61,970 nt of DNA from Actinomadura kijaniata NBRC 14229 (GTDB lineage Bacteria > Actinomycetota > Actinomycetes > Streptosporangiales > Streptosporangiaceae), in assembly GCF_001552175.1 (NCBI RefSeq), contig NZ_BCQR01000027.1, positions 1 through 61,970 of the forward strand, given 5' to 3'. The notes under the pieces are model-generated. The model saw only the letters and a program-made list of their open reading frames with translations. It searched no databases and was not told the origin of the DNA. Below are positions 51,075 to 59,032 of the stretch, in pieces (the stretch's first letter is position 1; every line of letters starts with the position of its first letter). The position numbers and the translations under genes are program-made.

Positions 51075-52090
51075 CACTCCGTGACCCTGACGTACCACTC
51101 GTCGGAGAGGAAGACGGTGCACGAGCATTCCTCGCGGCTCTCACCGCAGGAGCGGCAGTAGCACTCGCAGTCGGCGACGGCCTCGTGGCATCCGAGGCAC
51201 CCGTTCTCCGCGCGGCCCGCGTCGCCGGGGCGGGGCAGGCCGACGAGGGCGGTCTCGGGCAGCGCGGCGCGCAGGCGGGCGCCCAGGTCGCCGGACATGC
51301 GGCTGTTGCCGAGGTCGAGTGCGCGCAGGTGGGTGAGGGGCTGGCCGGACAGCAACGCTTCGACGCCGCGGTCGCTGAGCAGCCCCATCGACAGGTCGAG
51401 CGACTCCAGGCGCGCCACGACGGGGGCGGCGGCGACGGCCTGGGCGATCTCGTCCTGGTCCTCGCTGTTCATCAGGCCCAGGTGGCGCAGGGCGGGCAGG
51501 CGCTCGCCGGACAGGATCGGCTCCAGGTCGGCCACGGTCGCGTCGCCGCCGTACTCCTCGATCCCCAGCCACAGTTCCAGATGCTCCAGGCCGGGCAGGT
51601 CGCCGGCGCCGACGGCCCGCACCACGCGGCCGGGCAGGCCGCCGGACTCGAACCTCAGTTCCCGGAGGTTCTCCGACCGGACCGGCTCCAGGCGCATGGT
51701 GTTGCCGCGCACGGTGACCCGTTCCAGCCCGGGGAACGCGCGGAACATCCCGGTGAGATCCCCGTGCTGGATCCAGGAGACCTCGTTCTCCTCCACGGTC
51801 ATGTCGGCGACGAACACGTTCCGCAACGCCGGAAACCGGTCGGCCGCCCCGGCGAGCAGGTCGGGCGGGTAGGTCTCGCCGTTGCTCCAGTGGCCGACGA
51901 CCAGCGTGGTGACCTCGGCGGTGTCGACGGCGCCGAGGAACTCCTCGAAGCACGTCTCCCACGACTGCGCGAAGTTCCAGTCGCGCAGCCGCCAGGCCAC
52001 GGCGCCGGGCTCGGGAACCTCGTGGTCGGAGTCTGAGAAGTCCCGTACGGGGAGACCGGCGAAGTCCTCCAGGGAGTGGGCGAAGACCAT
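51074..52090 (-). CDS. STM4015-family LRR protein, copy 1, with Cys-rich tail
   Basis: A 338-residue leucine-rich-repeat-like protein. It begins MVFAHSLEDFAGLPVRDFSD and carries LRR units such as LERVTVRGN, LPGLEHLELWLGIEEYGGDATVADLEPIL, LPALRHLGLMNSE and LTHLRALDLGNS. Unlike the four upstream paralogues, it ends in a 45-residue tail with nine cysteines (CLGCHEAVADCECYCRSCGE and ECSC), which could bind zinc or an iron-sulfur cluster. It has its own GGAG site and is coupled to STM4014 by ATGA, so it is probably the core cassette member. The tail replaces the DWLFVAVSE-type ending of the others. Confidence 0.86.
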   Translation of the reverse strand: MVFAHSLEDFAGLPVRDFSDSDHEVPEPGAVAWRLRDWNFAQSWETCFEEFLGAVDTAEVTTLVVGHWSNGETYPPDLLAGAADRFPALRNVFVADMTVEENEVSWIQHGDLTGMFRAFPGLERVTVRGNTMRLEPVRSENLRELRFESGGLPGRVVRAVGAGDLPGLEHLELWLGIEEYGGDATVADLEPILSGERLPALRHLGLMNSEDQDEIAQAVAAAPVVARLESLDLSMGLLSDRGVEALLSGQPLTHLRALDLGNSRMSGDLGARLRAALPETALVGLPRPGDAGRAENGCLGCHEAVADCECYCRSCGESREECSCTVFLSDEWYVRVTE

Positions 52091-52161
52091 GGATCACTCC
52101 GGGGTCGTGACGTGGACCCGCCTGGGGCCATGGGTGGGCATCGGCATCTCTCTTCTCCGGG

Positions 52162-53094
52162 TCACTCCGAGACGGCGACGAACAGCCAGTCCCCGTCGGC
52201 CCTTTCCTGTTCGCGGAGATCGACGGCGACGCCGGGCAGCGCGGCGCGGACGCGTTCGGTCATCGGGTCGGTCAGGAAGTGGTGGTGCAGGTCGAGTTCG
52301 CGCAGGTGGGTGAGGGGCTGGCCGGACAGCAGCGCCTCGGCGCCCCGGTCGGTCAGCGTTCCCAGCGCCAGGCTCAGCGACTCCAGCCGCGCCACCACCG
52401 GGGCACCCGCCACGGCCGCCGCGACCTCGTCCTGGATCTCCGCGTTCTCCAACCCCAGGTGCCGCAGCTCGGGGAGGCGTTCGCCGCCGAGGATGGGGAC
52501 GAGATCGGTCACGGTGGCGTCGCCGCCGTAACGGCCGACGCCGAGCCACAGGTCGAGGCGTTCGAGGTTCGGCAGGTCGCCGGCCGCGACGGCCCGCACC
52601 ACATGGCCGGGCAGCCCGCCGGACTCGAACCGCAGGGTGCGCAGGCTCGCGCTGCGGAACGGCTCCAGCACCAGGCCGTCGGCGCCGCGCACGTCGAGCC
52701 GTTCCAGCGCCGGGAACGCCGCCAGCAGCGGGCCCAGGTCATCGTGCGGGATCCAGGAGACCTCGTGCTCCTCCATCACGACGTCCCCGACGAACAGCGA
52801 CCGCAGCGCCGGGAACCGGTCGGCCCGCTCGGCGAGCAGCGTGGGCGGATAGGTGTAGCCCTCGCCGCAGTCATGGCCCCAGAACCCGACGACCAGCGCG
52901 GTGATCTCCGTGGTGTCGACGGACGCCAGGAAGCGTTCGAACACCGCGCGCCACTCGTCCTCCTCGTCGAAGTCCTCGGTGCGGACGCGCCAGGCGACCT
53001 CGGCGGCGCCGGGCAGGTCGTCGAGGTCGGTCGACTCGTCGAAGGTGAACACCGGCAGCCCGGCGTATCCGATGAGGTGCTCGCGGATGGTCAC
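52162..53094 (-). CDS. STM4015-family LRR protein, copy 2
   Basis: A 310-residue paralogue starting MTIREHLIGYAGLPVFTFDE. The LRR core (ALERLDVRG, LPNLERLDLWLGVGRYGGDATVTDL, LPELRHLGLENAEIQDEVA, LTHLRELDLHHHFL) is shared with copies 3-5. It ends GDWLFVAVSE instead of a cysteine-rich tail. GTG 53094 follows the stop of copy 3 by 4 nt. A 71-nt gap separates it from copy 1. It lacks a signal peptide, so it is cytosolic. The variable part is mainly residues 40-85, where the acidic linker and the HDCGEGYTYPP loop differ from its sisters. Confidence 0.85.
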   Translation of the reverse strand: MTIREHLIGYAGLPVFTFDESTDLDDLPGAAEVAWRVRTEDFDEEDEWRAVFERFLASVDTTEITALVVGFWGHDCGEGYTYPPTLLAERADRFPALRSLFVGDVVMEEHEVSWIPHDDLGPLLAAFPALERLDVRGADGLVLEPFRSASLRTLRFESGGLPGHVVRAVAAGDLPNLERLDLWLGVGRYGGDATVTDLVPILGGERLPELRHLGLENAEIQDEVAAAVAGAPVVARLESLSLALGTLTDRGAEALLSGQPLTHLRELDLHHHFLTDPMTERVRAALPGVAVDLREQERADGDWLFVAVSE

Positions 53095-53098
53095 GGCG

Positions 53099-54022
53099 TC
53101 ACTCCGACACGGCGATGAAGAGCCAGTCGTCGTCGTCACGTTCCTGCTTCTCGTCGAGGTCCAGTTCGACATCGGGCAGGGTCGCGCGGATCCGGTTCGC
53201 CATCCCCTCGGTCAGGAAGTGGTGGTGCAGGTCGAGTTTCCGCAGGTGGGTGAGCGGCGGGCCGGACAGCAGCGCCTCGGCGCCCGCGTCGGTCAGCGCC
53301 CCGAGCGCCAGGCTCAGCGACTCCAGCCGCGCCACGATCGGGGCTCCCGCGACGACCGCCGCGACCTCGTCCTGGATCTCGGCGTTCTCCAGGCCCAGGT
53401 GCCGCAGCGCGGGGAACCGCTCCCCCGACAGGAACGGTTCGAGGTCGGCCACGGTGGCGTCGCCGCCGTACTCCTCGGTGCCGAGCCACAGGTCCAGGTG
53501 CTCCAGGTTCGGCAGGTCGCTGGCGGCGACCGCCCGCACGACCTCGCCGGGCAGGCCGCCGGTCTCGAAGCGCAGCGTCCGCAGGTTCGCGCCGGTGAAC
53601 GGCTCCAGGATCAGGTCCTGGCTGCCGCGCACGTCGAGCCGTTCCAGCGCCGGGAACGTCCCCGGCACCGGGCTCAGGTCGCCGTGCTCGATCCAGGAGA
53701 TGTCCTGTTCCTCCGGCAGGATCTCCCCGACGAACAGCGACCGCAGCGCCGGGAAGCGGTCGGCCGCCTCGACCAGCGCGTTGGGCGGGTAGACGCTGGA
53801 GGAGCCCCAGTAGCCGATGATCAGCGCGGTGACCGCCGCGGTGTCGGCGCACGCCAGGAAGTCCGCCCACACCCGCCGCCACTCGTCCTCGTGGCCGGAC
53901 TCCTCGGTGCGGACGCGCCAGGCCACGGCGGCGGCGTCGGGCAGTTCGTCGAGGTCGGTCGACTCGTCGAAGGTGAACACCGGCAGCCCGGCGTACTCGG
54001 TGAGGTGCTCGTTGATGGTCAC
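53099..54022 (-). CDS. STM4015-family LRR protein, copy 3
   Basis: A 307-residue paralogue, MTINEHLTEYAGLPVFTFDESTDL at the start, with the same LRR framework and the ending DWLFIAVSE. Copies 2 and 3 share the LDLHHHFLT repeat and the FESTDLDDLP/DELP type of acidic segment, so they are probably sisters. The variable loop here is SSSVYPPNALVEAAD. GTG 54022 follows the stop of copy 4 by 4 nt. The junction DNA, including the start GTG and the upstream gene's last codons, is repeated almost exactly at the neighbouring junctions. Confidence 0.85.
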   Translation of the reverse strand: MTINEHLTEYAGLPVFTFDESTDLDELPDAAAVAWRVRTEESGHEDEWRRVWADFLACADTAAVTALIIGYWGSSSVYPPNALVEAADRFPALRSLFVGEILPEEQDISWIEHGDLSPVPGTFPALERLDVRGSQDLILEPFTGANLRTLRFETGGLPGEVVRAVAASDLPNLEHLDLWLGTEEYGGDATVADLEPFLSGERFPALRHLGLENAEIQDEVAAVVAGAPIVARLESLSLALGALTDAGAEALLSGPPLTHLRKLDLHHHFLTEGMANRIRATLPDVELDLDEKQERDDDDWLFIAVSE

Positions 54023-54026
54023 GGCG

Positions 54027-54962
54027 TCACTCCGACACGGCGATGTAGTGGCCGCCGTCGTCCCTCGGCCCGTGGCCTTCGGAGAGGTCCACCTCGACGC
54101 CGGGCAGCGCGGCGCGGAGGCGGTCCATCATGGCGTCGCCCAGGTAGTGGTGGTGCAGGTCGAGCCTCCGCAGGTGGGTGAGCGGCTGGCCGGACAGCAG
54201 CGCCTCGGCGCCCCGGTCGGTCAGCGCCCCGAGCGCCAGGCTCAGCGACTCCAGCCGCGCCACCACCGGGGCACCCGCCACGGCCGCCGCGACCTCGTCC
54301 TGGATCTCCGCGTTCTCCAGCCCCAGGTGGCGCAGGGACGGCAGCCGCTCCCCGGTCAGGATCGGTTCCAGGTCTCCCACGCCGACGTCGCCGCCGTAGG
54401 TGTCGGTGCCCAGCCACAGGTCCAGGTGCTCCAGGTTCGGCAGGTCGCTGGCCATGACGGTGTGCACGACCTCGCGGGGAAGGCCGCCGGTCTCGAAGCG
54501 CAGCGTCCGCAGGTTCGCCCCGGTGAACGGCTCCAGCCGCAGCCGCTCGCTGCCGCGCACGTCGAGCCGCTCCAGCGCCGGGAACGCCGCCGGCAGCGGG
54601 CTCAGGTCGCCGTGCTCGATCCAGGAGACCTCCTTCTCCTCCAGCACGATGTCCCCGACGAACACGTGCCGCAGCGCCGGGAAGCGGTCGGCCGCCTTGG
54701 CGAGGCTGCCGGGCGGGTAGCCGGAGCCGTCCCGCTGGAGGTGGCCCCAGTGACCGATGATCAGGTGGGTGACGCAGGCGGTGTCGACCGTGGACAGGAA
54801 GCGTTCGAACATCCGCTCCCACTCGCCGCTGGCGTCCCACTCCTCGGTGCGGACGCGCCAGGCGACGGCGGCGGCGTCGGGCAGTCCCTCGGTCGGGGTC
54901 GACTCGTCGAAGGTGAACGCGGGCAGCCCGGCGTACTCGGTGAGGTGCTCGTTGATGGTCAC
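54027..54962 (-). CDS. STM4015-family LRR protein, copy 4
   Basis: A 311-residue paralogue, MTINEHLTEYAGLPAFTFDEST at the start and GGHYIAVSE at the end. It shares LDLHHHYLGD and LWLGTDTYGGD with copy 5, and its first residues with copy 3, a mosaic that suggests recombination among the copies. The insertion LQRDGSGYPPGSLAKA marks its variable loop. GTG 54962 follows the copy 5 stop by 4 nt. No membrane or export signal is present. A role as a recognition or scaffold subunit is inferred from the LRR fold only. Confidence 0.85.
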   Translation of the reverse strand: MTINEHLTEYAGLPAFTFDESTPTEGLPDAAAVAWRVRTEEWDASGEWERMFERFLSTVDTACVTHLIIGHWGHLQRDGSGYPPGSLAKAADRFPALRHVFVGDIVLEEKEVSWIEHGDLSPLPAAFPALERLDVRGSERLRLEPFTGANLRTLRFETGGLPREVVHTVMASDLPNLEHLDLWLGTDTYGGDVGVGDLEPILTGERLPSLRHLGLENAEIQDEVAAAVAGAPVVARLESLSLALGALTDRGAEALLSGQPLTHLRRLDLHHHYLGDAMMDRLRAALPGVEVDLSEGHGPRDDGGHYIAVSE

Positions 54963-54966
54963 GGCG

Positions 54967-55911
54967 TCACTCCGAGACGGCGATGAAACGCCAGCCGTCG
55001 CGGTGGGTCTCCTGCCGGTCGTCGAGGTTCAGGTCGACGCCGGGCAGCGCGGCGCGGAGGCGGTCCATCATGGTGTCGCCCAGGTAGTGGTGGTGCAGGT
55101 CGAGCCTGCGCAGGTGGGTGAGCGGCTGGCCGGACAGCAGCGCCTCGGCGCCCGCGTCGGTGAGGATCCCCATGGCCAGGCTCAGCGACTCCAGCCGCGC
55201 CACGACCGGAGCCCCGGCCACGGCCTCGGCCACCTGGTCCTGGGTCTCGGAGTCCTCCAGCCCCAGGTGGCGCAGGGAGGGCAGCCGCTCCCCGGTCAGG
55301 ATCGGCTCCAGGTCCGCCATCGTGGCGTCGCCGCCGTAGGTGTCGGTGCCGAGCCACAGGTCGAGGTGCTCCAGGTTCGGCAGGTCGCTGGCGGCGACGG
55401 CCCGCACGATGCGGGCGGGCAGCCCGCCGGACTCGAACCGCAGCCGCTTCAGCGCGGTGCTCTTGATCGGCTCCAGCCGGATCCTGCCCTCGTTGCCGTC
55501 CGCACCGCGGATCTCGAAGCGTTCCAGCTCCGGGAAGGCGGTGAACAGCGGGGTGATGTCGGAGTGCTCGATCCAGGAGATCTCCGCCTCCTCCCCCGTG
55601 ATGTCGCCGAGGAACAGGGCCCGCAGCGCCGGGAAGTCGGCGGCGGCCTCGGTGAGCAGCGCCACGGGGTCGGCTTCGTGCTCGTCGTAGGACGCGCCCC
55701 AGTACCCGATGACCAGCGCGGTGACCGCCGTGGTGTCCACGGCCGCCCGGAACCGGGACCACACCTGCTCGAAGGACTCCTCGTCGAACGAGGTGCGCAC
55801 GGCCCAGGCGTGCCCGGCGGCGGGCGGGAGCTCGGCGTCCTCCTCGGTCTCGAAGTCGAACTCGGCCACCGGCAGCCCGGCGAACTCGGTGAGATGCTGG
55901 TACACGCCCAT
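54967..55911 (-). CDS. STM4015-family LRR protein, copy 5 (first gene of operon)
   Basis: A 314-residue paralogue and the first gene of the minus-strand operon. It starts MGVYQHLTEFAGLPVAEFDFE and is the most diverged of the four tail-less copies in its N-terminal third. The LRR core includes LERFEIRGADGNEG, a small insertion, and LKRLRFESGGLPARIVRAVAAS. It ends DGWRFIAVSE. ATG 55911 is preceded by GAAAGGGG at good spacing; an open frame to 55956 is not needed. A weak -10-like TAGGAC lies at 55944-55949 on the minus strand. Confidence 0.85.
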   Translation of the reverse strand: MGVYQHLTEFAGLPVAEFDFETEEDAELPPAAGHAWAVRTSFDEESFEQVWSRFRAAVDTTAVTALVIGYWGASYDEHEADPVALLTEAAADFPALRALFLGDITGEEAEISWIEHSDITPLFTAFPELERFEIRGADGNEGRIRLEPIKSTALKRLRFESGGLPARIVRAVAASDLPNLEHLDLWLGTDTYGGDATMADLEPILTGERLPSLRHLGLEDSETQDQVAEAVAGAPVVARLESLSLAMGILTDAGAEALLSGQPLTHLRRLDLHHHYLGDTMMDRLRAALPGVDLNLDDRQETHRDGWRFIAVSE

Positions 55912-56029
55912 ACGGGCCCCTTTCCGGATCAACGTCGGCACAAGTCCTATCAGCACCGGCCGACAGATCCGGAGGGAATCGGCGGATCATCCCGTCGGGG
56001 CGCGGGAGGGCACGACCACGCGCCGACGG

Positions 56030-56066
56030 GAACGGCCCCCGGACGCGGGGCGTCCGGGGGCCGTTC
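56030..56066 (-). terminator. Terminator of the metNIQ operon
   Basis: A perfect 16-bp stem (56030-56045 with 56051-56066) with a 5-nt loop, 14 nt beyond the metQ stop. It separates metNIQ from the STM4011-4015 operon, which is transcribed in the same direction. Confidence 0.85.
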
Positions 56067-56079
56067 GGGGAGCCTCGGG

Positions 56080-56901
56080 TCAGGCGGCGGGCAGGACCGA
56101 GCCCTGGTACTTGTCCTGGATGAACTTCTTCACCTCGGGACCCCGCAGCAGGTCGACCAGCTTCTTGACGCGCGGGTCGTCCTTCTTCTCGGGCAGGGTG
56201 ACGATGCCGTTGGCGTAGGGGTTGCCCTCGGCCTTCTCCAGCGCCAGCGCGTCCTTGGCCGGGTTCAGCTTGGTGGCCAGCGCGTAGTTGCCGTTGATCA
56301 CCGACAGGTCGACCTCGTCCAGCGTGCGCGGCAGCTGGGCGGCCTTGACCGGCGTGAACTTCAGGCCCTTGGGGTTGCTCGCGATGTCGCGTTCGGTCGC
56401 GGTGACCGGGGCGTTCGGCTTGAGGGTGATCAGGCCGTTGTCGGCGAGCAGCTTCAGCGAGCGGCCGAAGTTGGCCGGGTCGTTGGGGACGGCGACCTTC
56501 CCGCCCTGCGGCGCGGACTTGAGGTCCTTGACCTTCTTGGAGTAGACGCCCAGCGGCTCCAGGTGGACCGGCGCGACGAAGGTCATCGTGAAGCCCTTGG
56601 ACTTCGAGAACTCCTCCATGTACGGCACGTGCTGGAAGTAGTTGGCCGTGACCTGGCCCTCCTTGAGGGCGGTGTTCGGCTGCACGTAGTCGGAGAAGGA
56701 GACGATCTCGAGCTTGAGACCGGCCTTGTCGGCCAGGTTCTTCTTGACGTACTCGAGGATCTCGCCGTGCGGCACGGGGTTGACCGCGACCTTCAGCGGG
56801 CCGTCCGCCTTGTCGTTGCTCTGGGCGTCGGACGAGCCGCAGGCCGTCAGGCCCGCCAGGAGCCCGACCGAGGCCAGCGCGAGGGTGATCTTACGAAGCA
56901 C
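56080..56901 (-). CDS. metQ: MetQ/NlpA-family substrate-binding lipoprotein
   Basis: A 273-residue lipoprotein with a signal peptide and lipobox LLAGLTAC, giving lipid-modified Cys21. The binding domain contains VAVNPVPHGEILEYVK, ANYFQHVPYMEEF and VAVPNDPANFGRSLKLL, all typical of methionine-binding MetQ. It delivers D- or L-methionine, or possibly related thio-compounds, to the MetNI transporter. GTG 56901 follows AGAAAGG; the frame to 56943 is not needed. It follows metI by 67 nt in the operon. Confidence 0.93.
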   Translation of the reverse strand: MLRKITLALASVGLLAGLTACGSSDAQSNDKADGPLKVAVNPVPHGEILEYVKKNLADKAGLKLEIVSFSDYVQPNTALKEGQVTANYFQHVPYMEEFSKSKGFTMTFVAPVHLEPLGVYSKKVKDLKSAPQGGKVAVPNDPANFGRSLKLLADNGLITLKPNAPVTATERDIASNPKGLKFTPVKAAQLPRTLDEVDLSVINGNYALATKLNPAKDALALEKAEGNPYANGIVTLPEKKDDPRVKKLVDLLRGPEVKKFIQDKYQGSVLPAA

Positions 56902-56968
56902 GAAGAGTGCCTTTCTGTGGGCCGCGCCGGGGTCTTCCGGCACGGATCTCGGTGGAACGGGGTGGGGT

Positions 56969-57628
56969 CTACTTGTGGGACAGGCGGCGGGCCGCCCAGT
57001 CGCCGAGCATCTGGATCAGCTGGACCACGACCACCAGCAGCACGACGGTCGAGATCATGACCTTGGTCTCGAAGCGCTCGTAGCCGTACTGGACCGCGAC
57101 GTCGCCGAGGCCGCCGCCGCCGATCGTCCCGGCCATCGCCGAGTAGCCGACCAGCGCGATCACGGTGACGGTGAGGCCGGCGAGCAGGCCGGGCCGGGCC
57201 TCGCGCAGCAGCACCTTCCAGACGATCTCGCGGCCGGAGGCGCCCATCGCGCGGGCCGCGGCGACCACGCCGGGGTCGACCTCGCGCAGCGCGGTCTCCA
57301 CCAGGCGGGCGTAGAACGGGACGGCGCCCACCGCCAGCGGGACGATCATCGCCTCGGTGCCGATCGAGGAGCCGCCGGTGACCAGCTTGGTGAACGGCAC
57401 GATCGCGATCATCAGGATGATGAACGGCAGCGAGCGGCCCACGTTGACGACGCCGCCCAGCAGCTTGTTGAGGATCGGGAGGGGGAACAGCCCGTCCCGG
57501 TCGGTCAGCACCAGCAGCACGCCGAACAGCAGGCCGAACACCGCGGCGAACAGGCCGGACACGCCGACCATGATCGCGGTGGCGACGGACGCCTCCTGTA
57601 GCAGCGGCCAGATCTCGCTCCAGGTCAT
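56969..57628 (-). CDS. metI: MetI-type ABC transporter permease
   Basis: A 219-residue membrane permease with five hydrophobic segments. The EAA loop near residues 130-150 reads AARAMGASGREIVWKVLLREARPGL and contacts MetN. The sequence IGGGGLGDVAVQYGYERF is also typical of MetI. ATG 57628 overlaps the metN stop (ATGA). It forms the membrane channel of the methionine importer with metN and metQ. Confidence 0.94.
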   Translation of the reverse strand: MTWSEIWPLLQEASVATAIMVGVSGLFAAVFGLLFGVLLVLTDRDGLFPLPILNKLLGGVVNVGRSLPFIILMIAIVPFTKLVTGGSSIGTEAMIVPLAVGAVPFYARLVETALREVDPGVVAAARAMGASGREIVWKVLLREARPGLLAGLTVTVIALVGYSAMAGTIGGGGLGDVAVQYGYERFETKVMISTVVLLVVVVQLIQMLGDWAARRLSHK

Positions 57629-58656
57629 CGGGCCACCTCCAGGCCGCTGTCGGTCGCGGGGCCGGCCGGGGCCGCGCCGTGCACCTCGACGGTCAGCCCG
57701 GCGTCGCGCAGGTGGGCGAGCTGGGCGGCGTTGAGCTCGGGGTCGCCGGGCAGCTCGACGCGCAGCCGCCCGACGCGGGTGTCGCCGATCTCCTCGACGG
57801 CCCCGCCGAGGATGTTGACGTCGATGGAGTAGGTGCGGGCCAGCGACGACACGAACGGCCGGTCGGCGCTGTCGCCCTCGAAGGTCAGGTCCACCACGGT
57901 GGTGCCGGGCCGCACCGCCGGCTCGGGCAGCGGGAACAGGCCGCGCGCCAGCTCCGAGCCGGGCCGCAGCAGCAGCTCCCGCACCGGACCGGACTCCACG
58001 AACCGTCCCTCGCGCATGATCGCGGCCGAGTCGCAGATCCGCTTGACCACGTCCATCTCGTGGGTGATCAGCAGGATGGTGAGGCCGAGGCGCCGGTTGA
58101 GGTCGCGCAGCAGCTCCAGGATCGAGGCGGTGGTCTCGGGGTCGAGCGCGGAGGTCGCCTCGTCCGACAGCAGCACCTTGGGGCGGCCGGCCAGGGCGCG
58201 GGCGATGCCGACGCGCTGCTTCTGGCCGCCGGAGATCTGCGCCGGGTAGGCGTCGGCGTGGTCGGACAGGCCGACCAGGTCGAGGAGCTCGGCGACGCGC
58301 TCGGCGCGTTCGGCGCGGGGCACGCCCATGACCTCCAGCGGGAACGCGACGTTCCCGGCGACGGTACGGCTGGACAGCAGCCCGAAGTGCTGGTGGATCA
58401 TCCCGATGCCCTGCCGGGCCCGGCGCAGCTCACCGCCCCGCAGCGCCATCAGGTCCTGCCCCGCCACGACGACGCGCCCGGAGTCGGGGCGCTCCAGCAG
58501 GTTGACGCAGCGCAGCAGGGTGGACTTGCCGGCACCGCTGCGGCCGAGGACGCCGAAGACCTCGCCCTCGCGGACGGTCAGGTCGACGCCGTCGACGGCG
58601 GTCACCTCACGCCCGCGGGCGCGGTAGACCTTTCGGAGTTCTTCGATCTGGATCAC
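57625..58656 (-). CDS. metN: MetN-type ABC transporter ATPase
   Basis: A 343-residue ATPase. Walker A is GRSGAGKSTLL, the signature SGGQKQRVGIARALAG and Walker B VLLSDEATSALD. The last 90 residues form the C-terminal NIL regulatory domain (FVSSLARTYSIDVNILGGAVEEIG), which binds methionine and inhibits transport when the pool is full. GTG 58656 has only a weak GGAAT site. A 230-nt leader between the candidate leader peptide and this start contains several hairpins, so expression may be attenuated. Confidence 0.95.
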   Translation of the reverse strand: MIQIEELRKVYRARGREVTAVDGVDLTVREGEVFGVLGRSGAGKSTLLRCVNLLERPDSGRVVVAGQDLMALRGGELRRARQGIGMIHQHFGLLSSRTVAGNVAFPLEVMGVPRAERAERVAELLDLVGLSDHADAYPAQISGGQKQRVGIARALAGRPKVLLSDEATSALDPETTASILELLRDLNRRLGLTILLITHEMDVVKRICDSAAIMREGRFVESGPVRELLLRPGSELARGLFPLPEPAVRPGTTVVDLTFEGDSADRPFVSSLARTYSIDVNILGGAVEEIGDTRVGRLRVELPGDPELNAAQLAHLRDAGLTVEVHGAAPAGPATDSGLEVAR

Positions 58657-58677
58657 AGGGATTCATTCCGTGCGGTA

Positions 58678-58869
58678 GCCGCCGCCCGTGCGACGGCGGC
58701 GTGGCGGGATCGGGACGAGGGCGCGGCCGGGCGCGGTCCGAGGCGGACCGGGGCGCCGGGCGGGGCGGTCTCAGGCCAGGCCGGGCGGGTACGGGGCGTG
58801 GCTCAGCAGGTGGCGTTGGAAGATCATGTGTGGCTCGGGGGTCGGATCCGGCTCGCTTCGGGGCGCGAG
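58678..58869 (-). promoter_or_regulatory. Structured leader of metNIQ (candidate attenuator)
   Basis: Three short perfect stems lie between the leader ORF and metN: GCCGCCG/CGGCGGC (58678-58684 with 58694-58700), CGGTCCG/CGGACCG (58734-58740 with 58744-58750) and CTCGC/GCGAG (58852-58856 with 58865-58869). The one nearest metN lies about 22 nt before its start and could affect the ribosome binding site. I see no S-box (SAM-I) signature. Confidence 0.35.
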
Positions 58870-58888
58870 TCTGCTCTGGCGGGGGCCC

Positions 58889-58984
58889 TCAGCGGTCACA
58901 CATTCGACAACGGCACGTACAGCCCAGGACCCGCATGAGCTGCGGGCGGCGCATCCGGCACGGGCGTACGGCGGTCATGGTCAT
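58889..58984 (-). CDS. Candidate Cys/Met-rich leader peptide upstream of metNIQ
   Basis: A 31-residue ORF starting MTMTAVRPCRMRRPQLMRV and ending with the cysteine-dense CTCRCRMC-DR. It has five Cys and five Met residues, far above background, and lies 232 nt before metN on the same strand. Cysteine-rich leader ORFs act as cysteine-responsive attenuators of sulfur-acquisition operons in mycobacteria. A similar sulfur-amino-acid-sensing role for a methionine importer is a natural inference. It is basic otherwise, as many such leaders are. No clear ribosome binding site precedes ATG 58984, so it may be leaderless. Confidence 0.55.
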   Translation of the reverse strand: MTMTAVRPCRMRRPQLMRVLGCTCRCRMCDR

Positions 58985-59032
58985 CAGTAAACCCGCCCGA
59001 CGTCAATGACGTCAAATCGACGAATACCGCCG

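Noticed and set aside
51187..51250. Cys-rich end of LRR copy 1 as a frameshift artefact
   Set aside because: The frame stays open to an ATGA overlap with STM4014 and the cysteines are regularly spaced, which argues for a real tail.
58657..59032. SAM-I or other known riboswitch upstream of metN
   Set aside because: I could not find the conserved S-box core or a four-way junction layout; the leader ORF explains the region better.
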